A DNA stretch of 64,000 nt from positions 5,089 to 69,088 of the forward strand of contig JANNRJ010000028.1 of assembly GCA_031401235.1 (NCBI GenBank). Direction: 5' to 3'. The notes under the pieces were generated by a model that saw only the letters and a list, made by a program, of their open reading frames with translations, did no database searches and was not told the origin of the DNA. The stretch is from UBA3006 sp031401235. Its GTDB lineage: Bacteria; Actinomycetota; Acidimicrobiia; Acidimicrobiales; Ilumatobacteraceae. The translations under genes were made by a program, and so were the position numbers. Of the stretch, positions 51,255 to 59,678 are shown one piece after another; position 1 is the stretch's first letter, and each line of letters opens with the position of its first letter.

Positions 51255-52282
51255 TGGCCGCAAATGTTTACTACGAAAAGGATGCCAACCCAGCCCTGAT
51301 TCGCGCCAAGAAAGTTGCGATCATTGGATATGGTTCACAGGGTCACGCCCACGCGCTGAATCTCCAAGATTCCGGAGTCGATGTCGTCGTCGGTCTTCGC
51401 TCCGGATCGTCATCCAAGGCCAAAGCAGAGTCAGCGGGATTGCGCGTGATGTCGATTGCCGACGCCACCAAATTCGCGGACGTGATCATGATGCTGGCGC
51501 CCGACACCGAGCAAAAAAAGATTTATGAAGAGAGTATTCAACCCAATCTCACCGCGGGCAAGGCACTCGCCTTTGCTCACGGATTCAATATTCGTTTCAA
51601 TCGGATCGAACCCCCACAGGGTGTTGATGTGATCATGATTGCGCCAAAGGGACCAGGTCATCTTGTCCGTCGGACATACACCGAAGGCGGTGGTGTGCCA
51701 GCACTTATCGCCGTGGCCCAAGATGCAACCGGCCAGGCCAAAGCCTTGGCGATGTCGTATGCCGAGGCCCTTGGCGCGGCCCGTGCAGGCGTGATCGAGA
51801 CAACATTTCCCGAAGAAACTGAAACCGATTTATTCGGCGAGCAAGTTGTGCTCTGTGGCGGTCTGACTTCGCTGATTATGGCTGGATACGAAACACTTGT
51901 TGACGCCGGCTACCAGCCAGAAATGGCATATTTCGAGTGTTTGCACGAAGTAAAACTGATCGTCGATTTGATGTACGAGGAAGGCATCGCCGGGATGCGC
52001 TTTTCAATTTCCGACACAGCCGAATACGGAGATGTCTCACGTGGCCCGCGGATCATCAATGCCGATACAAAAAAGGAAATGAAAAAAATCTTAGAAGAAA
52101 TTCAGTCCGGTAAATTCGCCGATGAATGGATTGCCGAGAGCGACAGCGGACGTAAGCGATTTGCCGAAATGCGCAATGCGGGCAAGAATCACCCGATTGA
52201 AAGAGTTGGTGCTCAACTGCGGGGGATGATGCCCTGGATTACTAAGGGAAAACAGAAGGTAACTGAAATTTCTGGCGGTTAG
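51254..52282 (+). CDS. ilvC: Ketol-acid reductoisomerase
   Basis: Class I NADPH-dependent enzyme of the second common step. It has the nucleotide-binding loop GYGSQGHAHALNLQDSG and VVVGLRSGSSSKAKAE, the latter with Ser residues for the NADP 2'-phosphate. The catalytic His in FAHGFNIRF and metal ligands in EETETDLFGEQ (Asp/Glu) and the C-terminal EGIAGMRFSISDTAEYGD are present. Length 342. It is the third and last gene of the ilvBNC operon. The AbiE pair lies on the opposite strand right after it. Confidence 0.97.
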   Translation: MAANVYYEKDANPALIRAKKVAIIGYGSQGHAHALNLQDSGVDVVVGLRSGSSSKAKAESAGLRVMSIADATKFADVIMMLAPDTEQKKIYEESIQPNLTAGKALAFAHGFNIRFNRIEPPQGVDVIMIAPKGPGHLVRRTYTEGGGVPALIAVAQDATGQAKALAMSYAEALGAARAGVIETTFPEETETDLFGEQVVLCGGLTSLIMAGYETLVDAGYQPEMAYFECLHEVKLIVDLMYEEGIAGMRFSISDTAEYGDVSRGPRIINADTKKEMKKILEEIQSGKFADEWIAESDSGRKRFAEMRNAGKNHPIERVGAQLRGMMPWITKGKQKVTEISGG

Positions 52283-52284
52283 AT

Positions 52285-53121
52285 CTACGGCTTTGGCAAG
52301 TGGGCGGCTCGAACTGCCCTTAGCACTTGGCGGAAGACGTCATCGAACGACGGAAGTTCGCTCATCTGGTGTGCGAGACGAAGTGCCCAGAGCCGCCGCA
52401 GATGGTCTTCCTTATTGGCGATTGCCTGCTCCATCCCCGCAATAACGCGGTGTCGGATTGCTAGTTTGGCGTCGAGTTCTGCGCGCAATTCCGAAACTCG
52501 TATGTTTGTCGAACCGAACAAATACCAGAGGTCATAGAGGTCGCGCGGCTCGTTGCGTGCTCGGTCGCTCAAGGCCAGCAGCTTTTCAATCACGATTTCG
52601 GCAAGGGCGTAGACCTTCAAGGTCGGTCCTTCGGGCAGGTCGTCAAAATTGTCGTATGTGCGATGAATCGAGCGATCTTGTAGTGGGAAGCACAGGACTT
52701 CGTTGATCGTGATATCAACCTTTACGTCGTTGGCAGCGGGTAGCGGCCCTTGGTAGCGAAGATAAAATGTGTGACTGTTCTGGTGGTCGTGCCTGTCTTG
52801 ACGGTCGAAAGCGATTCGCAAGCCGCAGGCGGTATCAACCGCCACGAAAATTTCACCCAACCCATAGAGAATTTCTTCGAGCGTGATCGGACGAGTCAGG
52901 GTGAAGTCCAGATCTTCCGAGAACCGATAGTCCTTGAACCAGCAGCGTCGCAGGGCCGTGCCACCCTTGAAGGCCAACACGTCTCGTAACGGATGACCTG
53001 CCAAACCGGTCAATAGCCAGGCCAGCACATAATCACGTTCGATGACGGCCTCTGGGATGCGCCGCCCTCCATCAGTCACCAGCATGTTCGAGATCAGGGA
53101 AATGTTTCGTTGAGGAATCAT
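52285..53121 (-). CDS. AbiEii-type nucleotidyltransferase toxin
   Basis: The toxin half of an AbiE type IV toxin-antitoxin and abortive-infection pair. The NTase fold shows FKGGTALRRCWF (motif I) and RFSEDLDFTL (Asp-Leu-Asp metal ligands). Motif III is KVDITINEVLC, and LAEIVIEKLLALSDRARNEP-RDLYD is motif IV. Length 278 is normal. Related toxins modify tRNA or nucleotides and stop growth of infected cells. The ATG shares one base with the antitoxin stop. The pair sits between ilvC and metY, in opposite orientation to both, suggesting insertion of a mobile defence unit. Confidence 0.9.
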   Translation of the reverse strand: MIPQRNISLISNMLVTDGGRRIPEAVIERDYVLAWLLTGLAGHPLRDVLAFKGGTALRRCWFKDYRFSEDLDFTLTRPITLEEILYGLGEIFVAVDTACGLRIAFDRQDRHDHQNSHTFYLRYQGPLPAANDVKVDITINEVLCFPLQDRSIHRTYDNFDDLPEGPTLKVYALAEIVIEKLLALSDRARNEPRDLYDLWYLFGSTNIRVSELRAELDAKLAIRHRVIAGMEQAIANKEDHLRRLWALRLAHQMSELPSFDDVFRQVLRAVRAAHLPKP

Positions 53122-53981
53122 CAGCCAAACCTCACGGCATCCAGTTCTTCGGGAGTCACATTAAGTTGGAGCCGCCAACGTGAGAGGAAGGCTCCTTCGG
53201 CGGGGAACAGTGGATCAAGACGCTGGTAGGTTGCCGTCAGCATTTCACGCAGCGGTGCCAGTTCCGAAGCATCAGCTAGTTCATATTGTTCCAGTAGGTA
53301 GCCGAGACGGCGTATGACGGCACCGATGCCGAGGCGTCGTGCGTAGTCCACCAGTTGTTCGACTTTTAGCACCGCCCGCTTCATCCACAAGCCCTTGGCG
53401 ACTTCGGTGATACCACCGGCAAATGCCGGGTGTCGGAGACCATCGATGATGGTGCGCTCCATGTCACTTATCATCACGTAGCGCTCTTTGTCGATCCAAT
53501 GCTTCATGACCCCAAATTTTTGTTCGGCGGTGATGTGGACAAACCGAAATTCATAGCCGCCGACCGTCTGTGGACGCACGCGTCGCGTGCATGACAAATA
53601 CACTGTGAAGTTCGGCTGCGTCACCATGCGGTGGAGTTCGAGTGCGGTCCCGTGCGACAGGAAGTACGGCGCTGCACCCGCGAGTTCACGCGCAATTAGG
53701 TATGGGCTGTCGATGTGTTCAGTGGCCCAGCCAAGTTCGAAGGGCACAAGGTTGTACAGGCCAGGCTTCAGTCGCGTCACCAGTCCCCGTTGCTGGGCCT
53801 TGTGCACGAGATTGCCGGCCGCTGCCGCCGATAGGCCGGTGATTGAGCCCACATCCGCCAAGGTGAACGTAGATCGGCGCAGTTCATTCAGTTCGGTGAA
53901 TAGTTGCGCTGCTCGAGGGCCAAGCGTCTTCGTTTGCAGGTGATACTTTTCGTTCAACTTGTGCCCCCAATAGAAATACAC
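53121..53981 (-). CDS. AbiEi-type antitoxin/transcriptional repressor
   Basis: Antitoxin of the AbiE pair, 286 residues. Residues ~20-75 form a winged helix (RSTFTLADVGSITGLSAAAAGNLVHKAQQRGLV). The C-terminal antitoxin domain has PYLIARELAGAAPYFLSHGTALELH and SDMERTIIDGLRHP. Such proteins repress their own promoter by binding inverted repeats. The start is GTG 53981, with no evident ribosome site, and TTG 53957 is another option. A strong TATAAT (54009-54004, minus strand) lies 23 bases upstream. It is coupled to the toxin gene by a one-base overlap. Confidence 0.87.
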   Translation of the reverse strand: MYFYWGHKLNEKYHLQTKTLGPRAAQLFTELNELRRSTFTLADVGSITGLSAAAAGNLVHKAQQRGLVTRLKPGLYNLVPFELGWATEHIDSPYLIARELAGAAPYFLSHGTALELHRMVTQPNFTVYLSCTRRVRPQTVGGYEFRFVHITAEQKFGVMKHWIDKERYVMISDMERTIIDGLRHPAFAGGITEVAKGLWMKRAVLKVEQLVDYARRLGIGAVIRRLGYLLEQYELADASELAPLREMLTATYQRLDPLFPAEGAFLSRWRLQLNVTPEELDAVRFG

Positions 53982-54003
53982 GACACAGCAAAGATACTGT
54001 TAA

Positions 54004-54034
54004 TTATATCCAACGGCGAGTTTATATCCTCAAA
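54004..54034 (-). promoter_or_regulatory. abiE promoter with direct repeats
   Basis: On the minus strand, TATAAT (54009-54004) is preceded by TTGAGG (54034-54029) with a long 19-base spacer. The sequence TTATATCC occurs twice on the plus strand, at 54005-54012 and 54023-54030 (18 bases apart), and overlaps the -10. These repeats are candidate AbiEi binding sites. Confidence 0.45.
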
Positions 54035-54100
54035 AGAGATGAAATGAGCGTAAAGTATCACAGTGAAACTCCTAGCCTCTGGACCCCAATTTCATTTAAT

Positions 54101-54119
54101 CCCGACTTGTTTAGTCGGG
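54101..54119. repeat. Perfect hairpin upstream of metY
   Basis: CCCGACT-TGTTT-AGTCGGG, a seven-base perfect stem with a five-base loop, 22 bases before the metY ATG. Only three T follow it, so it is not a good terminator. An operator or 5'-leader structure for metY is possible. Confidence 0.45.
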
Positions 54120-54141
54120 TTTGATCCAGTAGGGTTCGCCA

Positions 54142-55458
54142 ATGACTAACGACCAATGGGGTTTCGAAACACGCCAGATCCATGCCGGCCAGGTACCTGA
54201 CCCAGCAACAGGAGCTCGCGCGGTACCGATTTATCAAACGACAAGTTATGTGTTCCGCGATGCGCAACACGCGCAGAATCTATTTGCTCTCGCCGAAATC
54301 GGAAATATCTATACCCGAATCATGAACCCCACCCAGGGTGTGTTGGAGGCGCGACTGAACTCACTTGAAGGTGGAGTGATGACCGCCGTTGGATTGCCCG
54401 GTGCATTGGCGGTCAGTTCCGGACAATCGGCAGAGTTGTTGTCGATTCTTACGCTCGCCGAAACTGGATCGCATATCGTGTCGTCGCCAAGTTTGTACGG
54501 CGGAACCTACAACCTGTTCCATTACACACTTCCGAAATTGGGTATCACTGTCAGTTTTGTTGATGACCCAGATGACTTGGATCAGTGGCGTGCCGCCGCC
54601 AGACCAAATACGAAAGCTTTTTATGGAGAGGTATTGGCCAATCCGCGCAACAATGTGCTGGACATCGAAGGCGTGAGCAAAGTTGCACATGAGATAGGTG
54701 TGCCGCTCATTGTCGATAACACCACGCCCACGCCGTATCTCATTCGTCCACTGGAATGGGGCGCAGACATTGTCGTGCATTCGCTGACCAAGTTCATCGG
54801 TGGACACGGAACTTCAATCGGTGGAGCAATTATCGACGGTGGAACGTTTGACTTTGGCGCAAATGATCGTTTCCCAAACATGACCGAACCAGATCCCAGC
54901 TACCACGGCTTGGCCTATTGGCCAGCTTTAGGTGCGGGCTCTTACATCATCAAGGCGCGAGTGCAAATGTTGCGCGATATCGGTGCGGCCACGACGCCAT
55001 TCAATTCGTTTTTGTTCCTGCAGGGATTGGAAACGCTTTCGCTGCGGATGGAACGTCACTTCGCCAACGCCCAAAAAGTTGGCGAATACCTAGTTGAGCG
55101 TGACGAGGTAGAGGAGGTCTTCTTCGCCGGATTGCCAACGAGCAAATGGCACGAGCGAGCCAAGAAATACGGACGGGGTCGTGGGTATGGCTCGGTGATT
55201 GCCTTCAATATTAAAGGTGGTCGCGAGGCTGGGCAAAAATTCGTTGGTGCGCTCGAATTGCATAGCCATGTCGCCAATATCGGCGACGTGCGCAGTCTTG
55301 TCATTCACCCGGCATCCACTACGCACAGCCAACTCACCGAAGAAGAGCAATTGGCGACCGGGGTATACCCGGGTTTGGTCCGGCTATCAGTGGGCCTGGA
55401 GTCAATCGAGGACATCCTCGCCGACTTGGACGCTGGTTTCCGCGCCGCCAAAAACTAA
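54142..55458 (+). CDS. metY: O-acetylhomoserine sulfhydrylase (MetY)
   Basis: PLP enzyme that joins O-acetylhomoserine with sulfide to give homocysteine (direct sulfhydrylation for methionine). Fold-type I features: YTRIMNPTQGVLEARLNSLEGG, then SPSLYGGTYNLF, and the PLP-Lys segment ADIVVHSLTKFIGGHGTSIGG. The C-terminal HPASTTHSQL is typical of Cys/Met metabolism enzymes. Length 438 fits MetY rather than MetB/MetC (about 390). The aspartate pathway partner metX is not in the window. Confidence 0.93.
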   Translation: MTNDQWGFETRQIHAGQVPDPATGARAVPIYQTTSYVFRDAQHAQNLFALAEIGNIYTRIMNPTQGVLEARLNSLEGGVMTAVGLPGALAVSSGQSAELLSILTLAETGSHIVSSPSLYGGTYNLFHYTLPKLGITVSFVDDPDDLDQWRAAARPNTKAFYGEVLANPRNNVLDIEGVSKVAHEIGVPLIVDNTTPTPYLIRPLEWGADIVVHSLTKFIGGHGTSIGGAIIDGGTFDFGANDRFPNMTEPDPSYHGLAYWPALGAGSYIIKARVQMLRDIGAATTPFNSFLFLQGLETLSLRMERHFANAQKVGEYLVERDEVEEVFFAGLPTSKWHERAKKYGRGRGYGSVIAFNIKGGREAGQKFVGALELHSHVANIGDVRSLVIHPASTTHSQLTEEEQLATGVYPGLVRLSVGLESIEDILADLDAGFRAAKN

Positions 55459-55466
55459 GGCTGACA

Positions 55467-55488
55467 GTTCACCAGCTGTTCACCAAAA
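55467..55488 (+). promoter_or_regulatory. PHO-box-like direct repeat upstream of pstS
   Basis: Two contiguous 11-base units GTTCACCAGCT (55467-55477) and GTTCACCAAAA (55478-55488) share the GTTCACC heptad exactly. This is the arrangement of PhoP boxes in Streptomyces. A third, degenerate unit CTTGAACTGCT follows. It lies 122 bases before the pstS ATG and is the obvious target for a RegX3/PhoP-like regulator. Confidence 0.7.
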
Positions 55489-55610
55489 CTTGAACTGCTG
55501 TTGTGGTGCTTTCTAGTTGTCGTTTGTGTCCTGCTCGTAGGTTGTGAGCTGTCGCAGATCCAATATCTGTGAAATGAAATTTTCTCCAACTAGAAAGAGG
55601 ACCGACCGCA

Positions 55611-56768
55611 ATGATCGCAGCATCGACCAGGAACAGATTCGCACGACTTCTCGTCGCCACGCTCGTGGCCGGAACCACGGCAATCGCCGTGGCCAGCCCG
55701 GCTCTAGCGGCCAAGGTCGGTGATGAGTGCAAGTTAAAGGATGCTTACAAAATTGAAAAAGTCGGATCCACTTACATTCGTTGTGAAATTGTCAAAGGCA
55801 CGTCGATCCACTCAACCGATAAGGCCAAGAAGGCGAAATTTGCCTGGACCAAAACCATTGAAGCGCAATATGTGCTCGCCAACGCCAACAATGAAACCCT
55901 CCGCATTGATGGTTCGAGCACGGTGTATCCGCTAACTGCAGTCGCCGCCAAGTACTTCGAAACCACGAGTAAGAGCGTGATGGGTAAAAAGGGAGTGAAA
56001 GTCACTGTAGGTATCTCCGGCACAGGCGGTGGCTTCGAGAAGTTCTGCAAGAACGAAACTGATATTTCAGATGCTTCACGGGCGATCAAGTCCTCGGAAG
56101 CGGCGAACTGCGCCAAAGCAGGAATCGCCTATACCGAAGTGATTATCGCTAACGACGGCCTCGCTGTTGTCGTCAACCCGAAGAACACTTGGGCGAACTG
56201 CTTGACCATGGCTGAAATGAAAAAGATTTGGGAGCCGAACAGCAAAGTGACCAAGTGGTCAGATATTCGCACCGGTTTTCCCGACACTTCGATCAAGTTG
56301 TTCGGCGCCGGCACCGACTCTGGCACATTTGATGCCTTCACTGAATTCGTGAACGGCAAGGGTGGAGTCGTCCGCAAGGAAGGTGTTCAGACATCCGAAG
56401 ATGACAATGTCACGGTACGTGGAGTCCAAAGCGATACGGGTGCGATGGGCTACTTCGGCCTTTCCTACGCGATCGAAAACTCCAAGACCGTGAGAGCAAT
56501 TCAGTTGGACAAGGGTGCAGGTTGCATCGATCCGACCGAAAAGACGGTTCAGGCCTACACGTATCCGATGGCACGTCCGCTATTCATCTACGTAAAGAAC
56601 GCCTCGATCAGCACGAAGCCGGCCGTTGGCGCATTCGTCCAGTTCTTCGTGGACAACCTCAAGCAAATCAGCGCGGATGCGCTTTTTGTGCCGCTGACCA
56701 ACAAGCAGATCAAGACACTGCAGTCGGAAATGGCCAAGATCGCCGCGCTTCCACGAGTTAAGAAATAA
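55611..56768 (+). CDS. pstS: Phosphate-binding protein PstS, secreted form
   Basis: High-affinity phosphate receptor of the Pst importer. It has a cleavable signal peptide (ARLLVATLVAGTTAIAVASP-ALA, cleavage about residue 33) but no lipobox Cys. A Cys-containing segment (~35-90: VGDECKLKDAYKIEKVGSTY) follows. The PstS core begins at IDGSSTVYPLTA (residue 99) and continues VTVGISGTGGGFEKFC and FGAGTDSGTFDAFTEF, the phosphate-binding loops. Length 385. A PHO-box-like repeat lies upstream and a long hairpin downstream. A closely similar lipoprotein copy follows pstB. Confidence 0.93.
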   Translation: MIAASTRNRFARLLVATLVAGTTAIAVASPALAAKVGDECKLKDAYKIEKVGSTYIRCEIVKGTSIHSTDKAKKAKFAWTKTIEAQYVLANANNETLRIDGSSTVYPLTAVAAKYFETTSKSVMGKKGVKVTVGISGTGGGFEKFCKNETDISDASRAIKSSEAANCAKAGIAYTEVIIANDGLAVVVNPKNTWANCLTMAEMKKIWEPNSKVTKWSDIRTGFPDTSIKLFGAGTDSGTFDAFTEFVNGKGGVVRKEGVQTSEDDNVTVRGVQSDTGAMGYFGLSYAIENSKTVRAIQLDKGAGCIDPTEKTVQAYTYPMARPLFIYVKNASISTKPAVGAFVQFFVDNLKQISADALFVPLTNKQIKTLQSEMAKIAALPRVKK

Positions 56769-56808
56769 ACGTAACTGGCTGATTCGGTGCCTCGCACCCG
56801 TGGCACAG

Positions 56809-56847
56809 GAACATAGTCCCGAGGAGTCCCTCTTCGGGACTATGTTC
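56809..56847 (+). repeat. Long hairpin between pstS and pstC
   Basis: GAACATAGTCCCGA (56809-56822) and its exact complement TCGGGACTATGTTC (56834-56847) give a 14-base stem with an 11-base loop. There is no T run, so it is unlikely to be a full terminator. It may stabilise the pstS part of the mRNA and lower pstCAB expression relative to pstS. The rest of the 156-base gap shows a GTAACG-rich stretch before the pstC ATG. Confidence 0.65.
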
Positions 56848-56924
56848 ATTACCGGATACCGGATTAAATCCATGTCTAGCTTTCACATGGTTATACGAAA
56901 CGACAAGTCAGGTAACGACAACCC

Positions 56925-57866
56925 ATGAATTCGACGCTCTCCAATCTCACGGATCTTCTTCCGTCTGGACGAAAACGTCGTCAGCAGAATTTTGAGAAGT
57001 TTGTCGTAGTAATTCTGGCAACAATTGCCGCCAGTGGGGTATTAATCACAACCGGAATAGTTGTTTCGTTGGTCAGACCGACCATTCAGTTCTTCGGCGA
57101 AGTAAGCATCTCCAAATTCCTTGGCAGCTTCCAGTGGTATCCGCTTTATGATCCGCCCGACTTTGGTGTATGGCCGCTTGTCATTGCCACGTTCATGATC
57201 ATGTCCATCGCCGTCATCATCGCCGTGCCTGGCGGGTTGGCGATTGCGTTTTTTCTCAACCAATACGCATCCGACCGCACACGGCGAGTACTCAAACCAC
57301 TGCTCGAGATCCTTGCCGGTATTCCCACAGTTGTGTTCGGCTTCTTTGCTCTTTATTTCATTTCGCCAAATATTGCGGCCAAGATGTGGCCGATTGGTGA
57401 TGTCGGCATCTACAGCGGACTGGCTGCCGGAATCACGGTAGGGCTAATGATTCTGCCGATGATGACGACGTTGGCTGAAGACGCGATGGCCGCCGTTCCG
57501 CGCTCGCTCATCGAAGGCGCCTATGCCCTAGGTGCGACTAAACGCGAAGTGTGCACCAAGGTGATTTTTCAGGCCGGATTGTCGGGCATCATCGCTGCCG
57601 GAGTGATCGCCATGTCTCGAGCAATTGGTGAAACAACAATTGTTTTGTTGGCCGCTGGAAGTTCTGCCGTGTTCACATTCAATCCCGGCCAGCCGATGCA
57701 GACGATGTCGTCATTCATTGGTTTTGCCGGAATGGGAGATCAGTCGACGGATTCCACTGGCTATCGCACGATCTTTGCCGTAGGGTCGTTGCTCTTCGTC
57801 ATCACCTTCGTACTTAACCTCATCAGTCGCAAGATTGTGAAGCGTTTTCGAGAGGTATACGAATGA
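56925..57866 (+). CDS. pstC: Phosphate ABC transporter permease PstC
   Basis: First membrane subunit of the Pst importer. It has six helices, including an N-terminal one (VVVILATIAASGVLITTGIVVSL). The EAA coupling loop is AYALGATKREVCTKVIFQAG, ahead of LSGIIAAGVIAMSRAIGET. Length 313 is standard. It overlaps pstA by four bases (ATGA). Confidence 0.95.
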   Translation: MNSTLSNLTDLLPSGRKRRQQNFEKFVVVILATIAASGVLITTGIVVSLVRPTIQFFGEVSISKFLGSFQWYPLYDPPDFGVWPLVIATFMIMSIAVIIAVPGGLAIAFFLNQYASDRTRRVLKPLLEILAGIPTVVFGFFALYFISPNIAAKMWPIGDVGIYSGLAAGITVGLMILPMMTTLAEDAMAAVPRSLIEGAYALGATKREVCTKVIFQAGLSGIIAAGVIAMSRAIGETTIVLLAAGSSAVFTFNPGQPMQTMSSFIGFAGMGDQSTDSTGYRTIFAVGSLLFVITFVLNLISRKIVKRFREVYE

Positions 57867-58768
57867 GCACCACGATCGTTCAGACTTCTCGTTTTGATGC
57901 CGATCTGCACGACAGCACAGCCCCTCGGCGGAAGTTTTTCGACCGAGTCTTTCTCGGTTCGTTGTGGTTGGCGACGCTAATCGCGGTGATGACCCTGATC
58001 GTTTTGATTTTGACATCGTTTATGGACGGCAAGTCACGACTCAAGCTGGATCTCGTTCGTAACTTTCCCTCCCCGTTCCCAGAAGATGCGGGAATTCAGT
58101 CAGCCATTTTCGGGTCTATGTGGGTGGTTGTTACATCTGGGGTGGTTTCACTTTTTCTGGCGTTGGGAAGCGCGATCTACTTGGAAGAGTTTGCCAATTC
58201 AAAGAGCAGAATCCATCGACTTATCTCGCTGAATATTCAGACGCTCGCTGGCGTACCAAGCATCGTCTTTGGAATCCTTGGTCTGGCATTCGTGGTCCGA
58301 GGACCGCTGTCATGGGGCTTCAGTGTCGGATCTGCTTCTGCAGTTTTGACCATGATGGTTTTGCCGGTGATGATCGTGGCCACACGCGAAGCGCTGCGCG
58401 CGGTTCCATCAAGTTTGCGTGATGGCGCCTATGCGTTGGGTGCAACAAAATGGCAAACCATTAGCAAGCAGATTTTGTCAGCAGCGACACCGGGCATTGC
58501 CACGGGAAGCATTCTGGGTGTTTCCCGAGCACTTGGTGAATCAGCGCCGCTTATCTTGCTCGGTGCGCTCGCATATGTGAGTTCTAATCCCACGGGTTTC
58601 GATTCCGACTACACCGTGTTGCCGCTGGCAATTTTTAAATATGCCACCGAAGCACAATTGGAGTTCCGAGCCGTTGGGGCTGCTTCAATCATCGTGCTAC
58701 TCGCGCTTCTCGTGGTATTGAACCTGCTGGCGATTCTCATCCGCGACCGAAGCAGAAATTCGAGGTAA
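57863..58768 (+). CDS. pstA: Phosphate ABC transporter permease PstA
   Basis: Second membrane subunit, paired with PstC. The LASLWLATLIAVMTLIVLILTSF-type first helix and the EAA loop AYALGATKWQTISKQILSAATPGI identify it. TGSILGVSRALGESAPLI is the conserved tail of the loop. Length 301 is normal. It is five bases before pstB. Confidence 0.95.
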   Translation: MSTTIVQTSRFDADLHDSTAPRRKFFDRVFLGSLWLATLIAVMTLIVLILTSFMDGKSRLKLDLVRNFPSPFPEDAGIQSAIFGSMWVVVTSGVVSLFLALGSAIYLEEFANSKSRIHRLISLNIQTLAGVPSIVFGILGLAFVVRGPLSWGFSVGSASAVLTMMVLPVMIVATREALRAVPSSLRDGAYALGATKWQTISKQILSAATPGIATGSILGVSRALGESAPLILLGALAYVSSNPTGFDSDYTVLPLAIFKYATEAQLEFRAVGAASIIVLLALLVVLNLLAILIRDRSRNSR

Positions 58769-58773
58769 ACAAC

Positions 58774-59673
58774 ATGAATCAAACACTTAGTTCATTGAAT
58801 TCTTCCGACACCACCGACCCAACTAGAATTCGTGGCGTGAGTCTGAGGGTTGATCCGGCCATCGGCGCCGCCAAATTGGGCGACACGGGCGAAATGGTAT
58901 TGGAGTCTCAAGACCTCCGGGTTCACTATGGCGATTTTCTTGCCGTACGCGATGTGAATCTTCAGATTCATCGCGGTGAGATCACGGCGCTGATTGGGCC
59001 GTCAGGTTGCGGCAAATCGACGATCATTCGATGTTTCAATCGGATGAATGATCTGATTCCGACGGCACTCGTCGGTGGACGAGTGTTTTACCGCGGGATC
59101 GACCTCTACGGTCCACTGGCCAACGCCGGCGAAGTTCGCCGAAGAATTGGAATGGTGTTCCAGAAACCGAATCCGTTTCCCAAGTCAATTTATGACAACG
59201 TCGCATTTGGTCCCCGAGTGAATGGCAAGCCCTCGAAGCGCGAAACTGACGAAATCGTCGAGAAATCGCTTCGCCGTGCAGCCTTGTGGGAAGAGGTGAA
59301 AGCCCGATTAAAGCAGTCTGCATACTCATTGTCGGGTGGCCAGCAACAGCGACTTTGTATCGCTAGGGCGCTGGCGATAGATCCGGATGTGTTGCTCATG
59401 GATGAACCATGTTCGTCGCTGGATCCGATTGCAACCGCGCGCATCGAAGACCTGATGGCGGATATCAAAGCCCAGTATCCAATCGTGATCGTCACTCACA
59501 ACATGCAACAAGCGGCACGTGTAAGCGACCGCACCGCCTTTTTCAATACCGAAATCGGTTCCAGTGCCACTCGGCCGACAGGAGTCCTGGTTGAATACGA
59601 CGAGACGAAGAAGATTTTCTTTAACCCCGCTGATGAACGTACCGAGCAATACATCAGCGGTCGGATGGGCTGA
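58774..59673 (+). CDS. pstB: Phosphate ABC transporter ATPase PstB
   Basis: ATPase of the importer, usually acting with PhoU. Walker A GPSGCGKST, the Pst-typical NRMNDLIPTALVGG, the Q-loop VFQKPNPFPKSIYDNVAFGPR, the signature SLSGGQQQRLCIARALA and Walker B LLMDEPCSSLDP are all present. The 40-residue N-terminal extension (NQTLSSLNSSDTTDPTR) is longer than in E. coli PstB (257 aa). It ends five bases before the second pstS gene. Confidence 0.96.
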   Translation: MNQTLSSLNSSDTTDPTRIRGVSLRVDPAIGAAKLGDTGEMVLESQDLRVHYGDFLAVRDVNLQIHRGEITALIGPSGCGKSTIIRCFNRMNDLIPTALVGGRVFYRGIDLYGPLANAGEVRRRIGMVFQKPNPFPKSIYDNVAFGPRVNGKPSKRETDEIVEKSLRRAALWEEVKARLKQSAYSLSGGQQQRLCIARALAIDPDVLLMDEPCSSLDPIATARIEDLMADIKAQYPIVIVTHNMQQAARVSDRTAFFNTEIGSSATRPTGVLVEYDETKKIFFNPADERTEQYISGRMG

Positions 59674-59678
59674 TTGCA

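Noticed and set aside
54101..54119. Hairpin before metY as an intrinsic terminator
   Set aside because: Only three T follow it, and it lies 22 bases before the ATG of the gene it would have to end before.
56809..56847. Hairpin after pstS as a full terminator
   Set aside because: No T run, and pstCAB has no separate evident promoter.
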